A DNA stretch of 64,000 bases from Psettodes erumei. Its lineage: Eukaryota; Chordata; Actinopteri; Pleuronectiformes; Psettodidae. The first letter of the stretch is position 1. The number at the start of each line of letters is the position of its first letter. The translations under genes were made by a program, and so were the position numbers. The stretch lies in assembly GCA_016785225.1 (NCBI GenBank), contig JAFBJZ010000952.1, positions 2,604,001 through 2,668,000 on the forward strand. The letters are read 5' to 3'. Below, piece after piece: positions 28,501 through 41,197 of this stretch. Below the pieces are notes generated by a model. The model saw nothing but the letters and a program-made list of their open reading frames with translations, was not told where the DNA came from and did no database searches.

Positions 28501-31500
28501 TAAAGAGCCAGTGATGCAACTTTAATCATAATCTATATAACTAACAGCAAATACTGTATAACTTGGCCTCTACAACAAGAGAAAAAATTTAAGTCTGGAT
28601 TCAACTACTTATGAGCCATCAACAAATTAAAGTTCTGCACTTCTAAAGCTAGAAAATACTTCATTTCTTTTCCAGACTTTCTGATCTAAAGGATATCAAT
28701 CGCACATTAACAGTATATGCTCACCAGCACGACAGCAAAGTATGACTTATATCTGTCTTTGGTATCAGAGGGCCTTTGCTGCAGCAGACATTCATCTGAC
28801 ATGTCATAGTAGGACAAGCACAGGTGTTGCTAACATTAACAGTGGCTCCATTGAAGTGAAACAGGTTGTTGTCAGTGAAGTATAAAAGGTCCACATCAAA
28901 ACCACCCTGTTTATTCTGACACCATTAAACACAGACACGCTCTCTTCCTCACACCTTAATCCACTCATTAAAGTAACACCACTGAACTCCCCGGAGGTTG
29001 GGGTTAGACTAGATTACAGAATGAATGAGAGCCTAATCCACTCTCTAAAGCCTGTAAAAGCAGCATATAATTGACCATAAAGGTAGTGCTATACAGGAAG
29101 CTTGGATCGTTTTATCTTCCCTGATAAAATGCTCGTGGATTTAGAATACCTTCCTTTCCCCCTCCGCACACACACAACATCCCAACGAGCGGAGGATTAG
29201 CGGTATTATTGTACAGTTTTCCCCAGAGGTAAAATCACCTGGTCTTCAGCATCAGCACAGATCAGAAACATGTTGGCGTGGCTTAAAACCTGACCGTAAT
29301 AAGGGTCTCAATGTCCTAAGCTGCTGATAGCAGCATACAGCTGCCCCAAATTATCATGGTGAGGGTGAATTAACTGTAATGCTAACGCACAATGAGCAGT
29401 CCATGTATGTGTGAGTACAGGGGCAAGCCCAAAGCTTCTTGTTATTGTCAGGCTTAAGACTGAAGCACAAGGCTTCTGTGCGAAAGTGAAGTCAGTAGGT
29501 AATGTATTCTGTATAGTAGGTATACTATTCTGCTGAAAAATGGCACCTTTTTGTTTTGTTTTCTGTCATCCAGGTAGAGTGGGTGCTAAATCATGCAAGT
29601 GTTTTAAACTCTAGATTTTTAGCACAGTTCCGTATTGTTGGGATTGATCTCCTTCAATGGAGCAGTTACTGGTCACATGTCACAGCAGCGTTATCAGATG
29701 CACATTCATGCTGCACACCTCCCATTCTAACACATCCCAAAGCAATCTACTGGATTTCCATCTGCTGACTGGCGAAGCTGATGCGGCTCTCGACCAACCA
29801 CGTCACGGTTGGACGTGTTGTTCATTTTAGGATCCTTTCCTCTTGTCTCCAAAGTGGTGGTTATCTTAGTTACCCCGGCCTTTCTGTCATGTAATGTCAA
29901 ACCAGTCTGGTCATTCTCCTGTGATTTCTCTCATCAGCCAGGTGTTTCCATCTGCAGAACTGCCACTAACAGGATGGGGTTTTGCTGTTTGTTTTTGGCA
30001 CCATAAACTCTAGAGAGACTTGTGTGTGAAAATCTAGGGAGATCAGCAGCTTCAAAAACACTCATACTAACCCATTCTGATGTTTTGTAGGAGCATGAAC
30101 TGAAGCTCCTGCTCTGTATCAGCAGGATTCTATGCACTGCACTGCTACCACATGACTGGCTGATTGATAACTGTACGAATAAGCAGGTGTACAAGTGCTC
30201 CTAATGACGTGCTCAGAATGTGTTGTCGTTTGATCCATGGCTATTATTAAAACAGTGATTAGAGAAGCTTCAGAGGATTTCTGGACATGCCCAACTAGGA
30301 GGATGCACTGAGGCAGACCCAGAACATGTTGGAAGATATTAACTGTCTTGGAACAATCTCACAGGAAGAAAAAGAAGATGTGGCCGGGGGAAGACAAACA
30401 TCTAGGCTACCATGCTTGTTGCCAAATATCTGTCCCTCATTGGGACAGGAAAGTGGGTGCATGAACAACTGCAGGAACTATCCTTGGCCAAAATGAAAAT
30501 GTGATGGAACTTTACTGACTGTTCAGGTAATACAGTGACCTTTTGCCTTAAATTCTGCTCCCAAATAACTTTGGCAAAGTTAGGAAGTTTGTCTAAAACC
30601 TGCATGCTCTTCTGACTCATTGTGTCCTGCCCCACTGGTCTTCCTTTTAGAAACGCTGAATCTAAATCAAACTGGTGCCCAAACAGAATTTTAATTTGGA
30701 AATGAAACCTGTTGGAAATCATACTGACATAAGAAAAGCATAGATAAGCTCCATTAACAAAAACCCAGCCACATGTTAAAACCTGCCTGAAGGGATAAGG
30801 ACACGCTGAAGGACATACATAAACAAGTAGATTTTGTCCTCAAACATAAATACTAATACTAATCTTTCAGTTGGATGTAGTGATGACTCACATCTTTTGA
30901 AAGCCCAATTACTGGTGTAACACAAAATTTAACATCAAGTCAAGGCCTGGTCTCAAATGTGAATTATAGCTGTGTGTTTTACAGACTGCAGTGGCAATAA
31001 TTAGCTACCTTTTCCCTGGCTGTGGCTCATTACAAGTCCAAAGTGAGAAGCGAGGATGGGGAAATAGGGTATTGTTAAATTCAGCTTAATTAAAGCATCC
31101 AATTAAAACACTTATCACATTAGTCAGGTTTGCTCCAGAGAATGTATGTGTTTAACTGGTTAAAAAATGAGGAAAAGAGCAGATCACTATCTCTCACCGC
31201 TTATTATTTTGCCGTGTGTATGCCCATGTACATGTGTGAGTCGGTGGGTGTGTGTCAGAGGCTCTAGGGAATAATATCTCCTTACTTTTGCAACTGCAAA
31301 TTAGTTTGTGAGTGTGCCTGTGTGAATGCATGTCTCACCTCACGTTTGCTTCAGTTTTAGAGGCAGCTTGGTGGAACTGTTCCTTGCTCTGTTGGTATGC
31401 TTCCAAATTCTAGACATGAGGGAGATGACACAGGAAGACAAACAGAGTATTAATTGAGCCCCATTTTTGCAGTTTTTATTGTGTGCAATAGCTATTGACA

Positions 31501-34500
31501 CTTTCATATGTTCACAGCTTCAACACAATCAGATTTTTAGCTGCAGCATATATATACACACACACACATATGAAACCATTTTCAAAATATCACTGGTAAT
31601 AAACATGAGCTAAATTTCTAGGATTTGAGAAAACACTGCATTTTGCAACTTTTTGTAAAAATGTCTTTGGGAAATTACAAAAAAAGGAAAAGCACCAGTA
31701 AAAACAACAACTTCTGTATGAGTTACACAAAAGTGATGTTAATTAGATCTTTCCCCCATTTGCAGTCTTATGCTAAGCTATGCAAACAAAATTCTAGACT
31801 ATACTAAGCTTTGACGCTTTGAAACTTCAAACAGTTGCCCTGGTAATCAAGGTCCAAATCAATTTTCCAATTTATTTTCTTTATTTAAGTTTACTCCTGG
31901 AAACAGTTTTGCTGTATACAGCGTATGTCAAGGGCATTCATTTTGAAAGGTAGAAAACAGAGACTCTGTTATGTGGTGCAGGGACGGTGTACGGAGCTTT
32001 TTATATAGGTACAACCTAGAGCCTCAACTAAAGCGGCAGATATTTTCCTGCTTTGATGCTCATTGTAAGTGAACTAAACACGACAGAGGAGGCTGTCTAC
32101 TGGGGTTTTTAGCTAACTGTCTTGGCTAAACTTTGTATGGTGCTTCTATCTGCATGTATCTCACCATACATAGTAGCATAGTAGTTGGAGAAGTTAGGTC
32201 ACCAAATAACCTTTTTTTTAAAAAAGAAGACTGCAAAATGTGGTACTAAGATGAAGACCTGCTGCAGGGAACAACGGCAGCATTGGCGGGCTGAACTCGT
32301 GTTGTCACAGGGGAGGAAAAACAAAGTTTTCCCTGCTGGGCCAGACAGTATCAAGGAGCTGTGAGGGCTCTGGGCCGGTGGGAGGCCCCAGAGGTGGCTA
32401 CGATTATGAACTGGCTGGGATTTTAGAAACACTGACCAAGGCTGCTTTTCTCCTGTGGGATAGCCTGCCAGCAGCCATTCAGACTGCCTCCCCTCAAGTA
32501 AAGGAGAAATTGCAGGAGACTTTTGGACAAAGACATTTTCTGGATGTTCAGCCCGTGTTCGTGCCCCTGGTGAGAATTTTAGCAGAAATATGCAAGCTAG
32601 TTCAGGAAACAGTGATATAGCTCAGAAAGAGGAGATATTACCCAGACTTCTGGATGGGCTCAACTCGAGATCTCACAAAGAATCTCAGTGAAGCTTTGAA
32701 GGCCTAGAAATGTTGTTCAGGATGGCCTTGTTTCCTGGAAAGCTGACATTAAATTAATTAAATTATCTCTCCTAACACATCAAACAGCCTTCTTTTATCA
32801 ACTCCTATTTCATCAGTTTACTCTTAAGCATGTCTCTACAAACCCTCCTCTTGTGTTAGGGTCGCCACCGACCCGTTTTGGATTTTAAATGCATACAAAA
32901 ACTACATACATTTGTTTATTGCATCAAGGTTTCTTGACTTTGTCAGGAATGTCTATTTCAACAAAAAAAAGCAAAAAAAAATTTTTTCACTAAATTTGAA
33001 AATGCTCTAATTGAAATTGTTACATTTGTATTGTTAGGGTCGGTTTCGACCCGGCTATAAAAACAAGATTATAAAATAATAACTACAGCCAAAACTGAAA
33101 TCATAAGTGGACTGTCAGTCAACACAATGACAGCCAGCTCATCTCCCACTCATGTGAGCTTTAGGGGATTCTCATTTTGCCGTGTTTTCCAGTATACCTG
33201 CACAAAAACAAAACAAAGACATATCCAGACATGTTGGGTCAATTCAGTATAGAGTTGGTAATTTGCAGAGTGCACATCTCCAATTTGTAGCAGGCAAAAA
33301 TGAAAAGAAGATTCACAGTGAAAGAAGCTGTAGATCATATTCTTGGTGAAAATGAGGGAGAGGACCAAGAGCAGCAAAGCGATACAGATGAGCAGGTTTC
33401 TGAAGAGGAAGACAATGTGGAGTATAATCCAGAAGACACAGACACATCTGATGAGTCTGATGAGGAGGTCACTGGTGGTGAAGCTGCTCCTACTGAAAGA
33501 TTCAAGTCCAAAAATGGTAAAATCTGTTGGAGCTCAGAACCTAATGATGTACATGGCAGGAGAGCTGCTGAAAATGTCATCAAAAAGACCCCTGGAATCA
33601 CAAGGTTTGCTGTGACCAGAGTCAGTGACATCAAAACATGTTTTGAGTTATTTATGCCACTGTCACTAAAAACAGTCATCATATCTATGACAAACCTGGA
33701 AGTAAAAAAAGTCTATGGAGATATGTGGAAAGACATTGATGAGGAATACCTTGATTGGACTTCTTCTTCTTGCTGGAGTCTACCGATCCTGTAATGAGGC
33801 TACTGATAGTCTCTGGGATGTATCAACGGGCAGAAATATTTTCCGGGCAACAATATCACTTCAGACCTTTCAGATGATCTCAAGAGTCTTCAGATTTGAC
33901 AACAGAGACAACAGAGCAAGGTCTGACAAACTTGCCCCCATCAGGGATGTCTGGGACAGATGGATGCAGCTCCTTCCACTGATGTTCAACCCAGGGCAAG
34001 AGGTAACAGTGGATGAACGTCTTGTTCCTTTCCGTGGAAATTGCCCCTTCTGCCAATACATACCAAGTAAGCCAGGGAAGTATGGCATCAAAATCTGGGC
34101 AGCTTGTGATGCCAAAACCAGCGATGGCTGGAATTTACAGATTTACACAGGCAAAGCTGCGAGTGGCATCGCTGAAAAAAAAACAGGGAAAACGTGTGGT
34201 CCTTGATATGACTACTGGACTGCAGGGCCACAATATCACTTGTGACAATTTTTTTACCAGCTATGACCTTGGACAAGAACTTCTGAGGAGGAAACGTACC
34301 ATGGTGGGCACAGTAAAGAAAAACAAACCTGAGATACCTGCTGAAATGTTGCAGATGAAGGGCAGGGCTCCACTTTCCTCAAAGTTTGCTTTTACAGACA
34401 CCACCACTATTGTTTCATATTGTCCAAAAAAAAGAAAGAATGTGATACTTATGTCTACTCTTCACAAAGATGCAGGTGTGTCATCAAGAAGTGACAAAAA

Positions 34501-36924
34501 TCCCACAATTATCATTGACTATAACAAAAACAAAGGAGGAGTGGACAACCTGGACAAACTGACTGCCACCTACACTTGCAAACGTATGACCAGGAGATGG
34601 CCAATGGTTGTGTTTTACAACATCCTTGATGTTTCTGCATATAATGCATTTGTGTTGTGGACCCACATCCACCAAGGGTGGAACTCAACCAAAAAAAACA
34701 AGCTGAGGATATTTCTGGAGGAGCTAGGAAATTCCCTTGTCAAGCCGCACATTGAGCGAAGGGAACGGGTGCCCCAAGACCCTGATGCTACAGCCTTGGT
34801 CAGAAAGCTGCATAGCCCACCTAGCACTCCGTCCACGCCATCAGCAATGCAAAGAGCATCAACATCAGCATCCTCCTCAGCCAGCACTTCCTCAACAACA
34901 GCCACAACCCCACTCAGGCCACCTGACTCTAAAACAAAGAGGTGTCAGATCTGCCCAAGCAGTAAGGACAGAAAGACAAACATATTGTGCTTCAACTGTA
35001 AGAAATATCTCTGCAAAGAACACAGTAAAAGTGTCACTTTTTGCCACAAATGCATCTAAACACATACACACATACACATGCAAGTTCTTGCACACAGAGA
35101 CTTTTACTCTGATTTTGTTATTTATTAGTTTTGGAACTTGATCTTGGTTCTTCTTGGTTGTTGTTTGTTTGGCTGTTCAAATCTATATTTTCTGTTTTGA
35201 CTTGTTCTGCTTTTCATTTTATATTTGTATTAAAGTTCTATTGATGAAAAAAGGATTTTTTTTAGCCTTTTTCTTGAAGTAAATATGTATGGGTCGAAAC
35301 CGACCCTAACACCATAGATGTTACTATAGTTAATAATATTAAAATAAAAACAATAAAATAAATAAATAATTTAACAGATGTGTTGTAATACCCCTCAGTA
35401 ATAATCAGGTAACAGAAAAAACGTTTATTTATTTATATGATTCTCTTGAGGTTAATTTTACCGTTTTTAAAATTGAAATTGAGGGGTATAATGACAGAAA
35501 AAAGGCCCAGAGACCCACACCAAAAATAATAAAACCAATATTTTCATGGATAAGGAAACCTAACAAGTTAACCAAGAGATGAGGAAAAAATTGGATGATA
35601 GATAATTGTTTTTATTGTATTTTACAGCTGATTTAAGACACGGGTCGCCACCGACCCGCTAACATGGGGCGTGCTACCTGAAAGCTAACACAAGAGGAGG
35701 GTTAAGGGTGTTTGCAGGATTTCTGAACCAGCTGTCATCTACAGTGTATATTACTTTTTACACTGGCACTCCAAGCCATCTTCCTTCTGTTCAACATATT
35801 CCCTTCCATTTCTTCTAATTCTAAAAAAGCTTTTTCGACTCTTTACATTGACAAATTATCTATCGTCATTTTCCACCACCGATTGTTCGTTCAACATGTG
35901 GAAACTCATACATACTAATGAACTATGCATTCACCATTACAGATTAATGAATACAACTGTTTGCTTGAAATAGTTTTTCAATAAACCGAGTCATTCAGTT
36001 GTCAGGACTTTGACTACAACTATTAGGCCACCTACGGCCTCTTAATTGCCAATCCCTCTTTTCCTACTTACTCATAGTGTTCTACCCGCCATGGACCCAT
36101 CTTTCTCTCTCGGGGGCCTCTAAGCCCTTTTTGTCAAGTCTGCTCTGTTTTCCTGCTGTAGCTCTTCTTCAGCCAGTACAGGTGCTCCCAATATCATGTT
36201 TGCGCCAAGGCTAGTGGTGTGTGGTTAATAGTTTGAGAGAATGAATAATTGCTGGACCAGAGTGAGGAAAAGGAATAATAACGGTGCAAATGTCTACAAT
36301 GGAAAACCACTGTTCATTATTTTAAAGATGACCTTGGAGACTTGCAAACAATTAAAAGAACTGCATAGAGCCAGGAAAAACTCAGCCAATGTGTAGTGCC
36401 AGCAGGCTTGTTAGCTGTGAATAGGTGGAAACACCTATATTTTACAATCCTGAGCCATTGGCAGCCAAACAGATTTCTGCTTCCTGACTGATTGTGATTA
36501 CACTCACTCTCCCCAGCTGACATGCTGACAGCTATCCTGCAACTCTGGAATACATTTCTCCAATTTAGTGCAAGGAGATCGTTGGAGTCGATTGGAACGT
36601 TGAAGGTGGCTTAGTCGATTTATTTTTACACTTTACTTCCATTTCTACAGGCTGATTAAAAGCATTACATTGAGCTAAAGGCAATACTGAAGTGGAAAAT
36701 ACAACCGGTAAGACCTGTATCAAGATCAGGATCTAGAACCTCTCACAGGTCAGAGTCAAGCACATCAAGATGGTTCTGTTTTGACTGAAAGTTTGTGCAA
36801 TGACATAAACATAATGTATGCAGTGGATGATAAGAAAACACTCAGACCCTTGCCAAAGGAGCAAAAAGCCTAACTTTTGCAGACATTCTGGCAAACATTG
36901 GTCTACAGGTGGGTGGCAAATAAA

Positions 36925-36977
<53 letters not shown>

Positions 36978-38781
36978 ATTTCCAACTGTAAAAGGAGCAG
37001 TTTTTCAACCCACTCATGCTCCCACTTCATCCAACCTTTTGGCCTGACCTGACGGTGGCAACACAGTTCTCTGAACAACACAAGAACTTTCTATGGTGTC
37101 ACACTATGACCTCCGGTTCTGTGTGGGCCTGAGTGTGTGTACATTATGTACATCAGCTTTGGCAGATCGACTACATCACTGTGTCATATTATGTTGCCTA
37201 TATTCTTAAATGTTCTCCCATCTACTTGGGTACTGTTCTTTTTTTTGCGTGAGTCTCATACTCTTCTCCCGTCCTGTACTGCCCTGTGCTGCAGCCTTTG
37301 AGGGATCACAGGAGTCACTAATGGACCTCCTAGTCTACAAGTTGTTCGGTCTAACAACTCCGTGATTATTAGCCAGGAGCCAAAAACACACACAGAAGTC
37401 AGGCATGTGCATGATAATATACACTCTTTCACTCTAGGGGATCGCATTCTTGCAGATTTTAGTATATTACAACTTCAAACCTGTCACATTTTAGGAAATG
37501 CACCTATTCACTTTCTTCCCAGGAGTTGGATAAGAAGATGTTATGTTGCCAGCCTAGCACTGAGGTTAGGAGCAGGGGTGGTCTTCCTGGGGACTGTTTC
37601 TTTCACCAGGAGTAGTTTCTCTCCCTCTACCCCTTGTGTTAAGTTAAGCTAACTTATATCTTCATATCTAGAGTACAAGTATGAGATCCATTTTTTTTTA
37701 TCTAATTCTGGGCAAGTAAACAACCATATTTACCCCAAAATGTCAATCTATTCCTTTAAGTTGTATCCACATGGAGAAAGCAGTACAACGGAAAAAAGAA
37801 CAACTGACTTTAAATCCTGAGGGTTTTAGGACATTAAATACTGTATCAAAACACATATTCTGCACATCGAGAGTCATGTCTGCTGGAGGCAAAATAAAAG
37901 CACGTTCACAAGATTTATCCCTATACATTTGGAACTACTGTGTCAGAATTAATTTTCAGATATTTCTGTCTCACAGTGCCTCCATCTTTCTGCATTCATC
38001 AATTAAATGTAGCTGGTTGGATCTCATGGAGAGTTTAACACTGTTGAGGAATGTACACAGGCCTTTCCTTTTTTTTCCTCGGTCTAAAATAATGAGGGGA
38101 CTGGAATGTTAGCCACAACTCTGCAATGTTTAGAAACATTAACTTATTATGAAACTCATATCTTCGTCTCCAGATGGGTGCAGCCGCAGTGGAAATATTG
38201 CTAACAAGCTAAACTAATAAGCTGATTCGAAGCCCTCGCTGCAGCATATTGAGCAGATAGCTTTTCACAGGATGAAAGCGTTAAACTTTGACTTGGTCTA
38301 CACGCAGCCCAGAGTGTATGCATTTCCATAAGAAAGTGCAACACAGCAGAAAAGTGAAGTTTTTAATACAGCATTTAAAAAAAACCCTCAACTTCTGATC
38401 ACAGGACCAACCTGGCTCCATCGTGTCGGGAACACACACAATATGTTGTCAGTGAGTACATGTATATGGATGTGTGTGTGTCTGTGTGTATACAGTATGT
38501 GTGTGAGTATATATGTGTGTGTGTGTGTGTGTGAGCACAAGCCATCTTAAATAAGTCCTCTGCATCTCTGGCTGTAGGGCCAGGAATAAAGGTACTGCAA
38601 TTGGCATTATTTGGGGGAAAGCAGTGTGTGTGTGTGTGTTCAGTGTGCACATATTCCCGGTGCACTGAGTGGAGGCCACTGCAAGCAACCAGTCACATTT
38701 AAGAGGAGGATTATTATCTCCTTCTGTACTCTCTAATTCCACCATCTTTAAATAATACTCCACCATGGCAGGAGGGTGTGT

Positions 38782-38858
<77 letters not shown>

Positions 38859-39367
38859 AAGAGACAAAGAACATTGTTATCTTCATGGATTATACATTTG
38901 ATAACATTTAAATCTACTTTTGAACTGATGCAAATTTAGCATTTCTCTTCATGTTTATCCACAAATAAGTCTGGTTGAAGTGTTCTGTCTAAAAGCTTTC
39001 AGGTATTAGACTGCAAATGAAATCACAAACCTTTCTTTTAATTTCCCTGTGATGTCTGATGTCAGGATGCTTTGTCACATTCCAAACCAGGATGTACGTA
39101 TGTTAATGCAAAAGGGGTTTGATTTTTTTGTCTGTTTGTTTTTTTTTGCTCAGTGCAGCCGAGGAGTTTGAGAAAACTAAAGCTCGGGCACTGAGAACCT
39201 TCTGAGCAGTCAAACAGATTAACACCATGGCGTTATGGGGCTTCTGGTACAGTGTGCAAACACACTGAGCCCTGCAGAAAGACACATAAATTCACACATT
39301 TACATATACAGTGCACACGCAGCTGAATGTAAACTGCACATGCACTTACACACCTCTCTCTCTCTGT

Positions 39368-39402
<35 letters not shown>

Positions 39403-41166
39403 CTGTCTACAAACATCCTAAACTCCACAGTAAATACAGCCTGTGCTACCCGTACGCCAGCCTGCCAGTCTTCTACTCCCTCTGCAAACCCAACCTGTTA
39501 CTAATGAGACTAACACAGCCAGGCAGCTGACACTAAGACCTGCATGTGTGTGTGTGTGTGTGTGTTGAGACTATTTACTGAGGTAATAAATGTTTATCTA
39601 GACTGACTGTGCGGTAATTAGAATACAGATTTTGTGCTATTGTGTTGCATGCCTTTGTGTGTTTGTCCGTCTGTTATTTAAACTAGACATCCACAGAATC
39701 ATGACAGAGAGAAAGAAAGAAAGACCCTTGTCTCGTCTTTCCTCTTGTCTTCAGCAGTGGCTAGCAGGACAGGATTGGACATGCCGACTTTCGAAAAGCC
39801 CAAACTTCAGATTTAACCAAACAGAAAAAAGCCTGTTGCTCGAGCCAGTGACTCTATCCGCTTATTGTAGCTTATGGAGGATGGTAGACATAACCTCCAC
39901 TCACATGTGCATAAGCACACAGACACGCAAGTTTTGTTTTGTTTTTTTAACAAGCAGGCCGAATGTCAAAGATTTTTTCCAAACTTCGTTCAAGTTTATG
40001 TTTTTTAATTTTATAGCCAGAAATATAGCAACCAGCAGTATAAAATGAGTGAGTAAAGGAAGAAGAAAAAGCCAGAGTGAATGATTGAGTTTGAAGTCTG
40101 CCCTCAGCTACAAACTGACGGACCACTGGGGGGGGGGGCAATTGGACAACTGTAACTCCGCAGTGATGACACTCCAACGTCACAGTAGCCCTGTGCAACT
40201 CCGTCCACTCCCGCTCAAGCAGGAAAGGCTTGAATTAGGCACGGTAAATACAACACAACACTTACATTACACACTAAGTCCTGTAAAGGTCTTCTCCATC
40301 TGAGAACTGGAGGAGTGCCCCACCCCCAGGAGAGCCTCTGTAAAGGTCCTTCTTGTGTTGTTGAGACCTAACTCGGGACTAACAGCTCCCACACCTTTTC
40401 TGCCTGGTAAATGCCAGACAGATAGATGAAAGGGGATGAAAGGGCTTGTAAGGGCTCTCTGGAGATGCTCAGGCTGGCTAAAACCCTTGTTCCCCTTTGA
40501 ATCACATTTACAGACACACCTGCTGTTTCTACAGATTTCTGTGTACACTTGACTTGCTATCTTGTTCTGTAGCAACTAGTTTCACTCTACTTTAGACATG
40601 TTGTATAGCCAAATATACTCGCACTCCTTGTAGATATGCACCGTATCCGCTGCAATAACGCTGTACACAGGGGGAGTAAAAATTGTTGTTGCTTCAGTAC
40701 AAAAGCTGCTAATACCAACAAGTGTTCTTTGGATAGTGCTGTAGCTAAGGGAAAATGCTCAAATTGTGCAGAATTACTGCATGTATATGTGTGTGTGTCT
40801 GTGCATGGAAACTTGGAAGTGTCTCTGTGCCTGCATTTTTGTGACTGTGCATGCATGTGTGTGTTTGTTTGGGGATGTTTTTATATCTACAGTATGTGTG
40901 ACACAAAGTTAAGTCTGTCCAAATCTGTAGACATTGCAAATATGTTTGTGAGCATCTACAGTTTGAGCTTCAGTCCTGCAACTTTGGGATTCTGTGAAAG
41001 CCTCTAATGAAGTCGTTCCAAGTTTGTGTGTGTTTGTGTAAATGCCGTACCCTCTTCTCCAGTTGTGCCAGCTGCTCCTTATAGAAGGCATCCAGTGCTC
41101 TTAGCTGTGAATCTTTCTTCTGTAGCTTCTGAGCCTACAAGAGAGTATGCACGCGCACACACACAA

Positions 41167-41197
<31 letters not shown>

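Larger units (their letters stand above)
21971..31338 (-). other. chchd6: chchd6 intron 6
   Basis: About 9.4 kb. It contains a possible cryptic exon (22358-22426), a (TG)n tract, a LINE/SINE-type tail (about 25330-25535), and a Tc1-like relic with an adjacent LINE-like tail (29560-30405). GC-richer, repeat-free blocks at 23250-23400 and 23620-23960 read like possible conserved non-coding elements. No other gene is seen. Confidence 0.85.
32843..35701 (+). mobile_element. piggyBac-like transposon, 2.86 kb
   Basis: Bounded by a perfect 17-bp terminal inverted repeat, CCCTCCTCTTGTGTTAG at the left and its complement at the right. A TTAA, the piggyBac target site, follows the right end. At the left, the four bases before the repeat are CAAA rather than TTAA, so that side has probably mutated. 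Inside are paired subterminal palindromes and one transposase gene on the plus strand. The element sits in intron 5 of chchd6 in antisense orientation. Intact ends with a nearly complete transposase suggest a fairly recent arrival. In its present form the transposase is broken. Confidence 0.92.
31410..41050 (-). other. chchd6: chchd6 intron 5
   Basis: About 9.6 kb, hosting a gag relic, a piggyBac-like element, a dispersed fish repeat at about 37580-37765, and several microsatellites. At 31755-31800 'tgcagtcttatgctaagcta' may be a small piece of that same dispersed family. Both the gag relic and the piggyBac transposase run opposite to chchd6. No other host exon is recognised. Confidence 0.85.

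Noticed and set aside
38449..38886. His/Thr-repeat protein and CRISPR-like periodicity
   Set aside because: This is simply translation of (TG)n/(CA)n microsatellites. There are no spacer-repeat units.
39632..40048. 138-codon plus-strand open frame
   Set aside because: No domain, low-information composition, within chchd6 intron 5.
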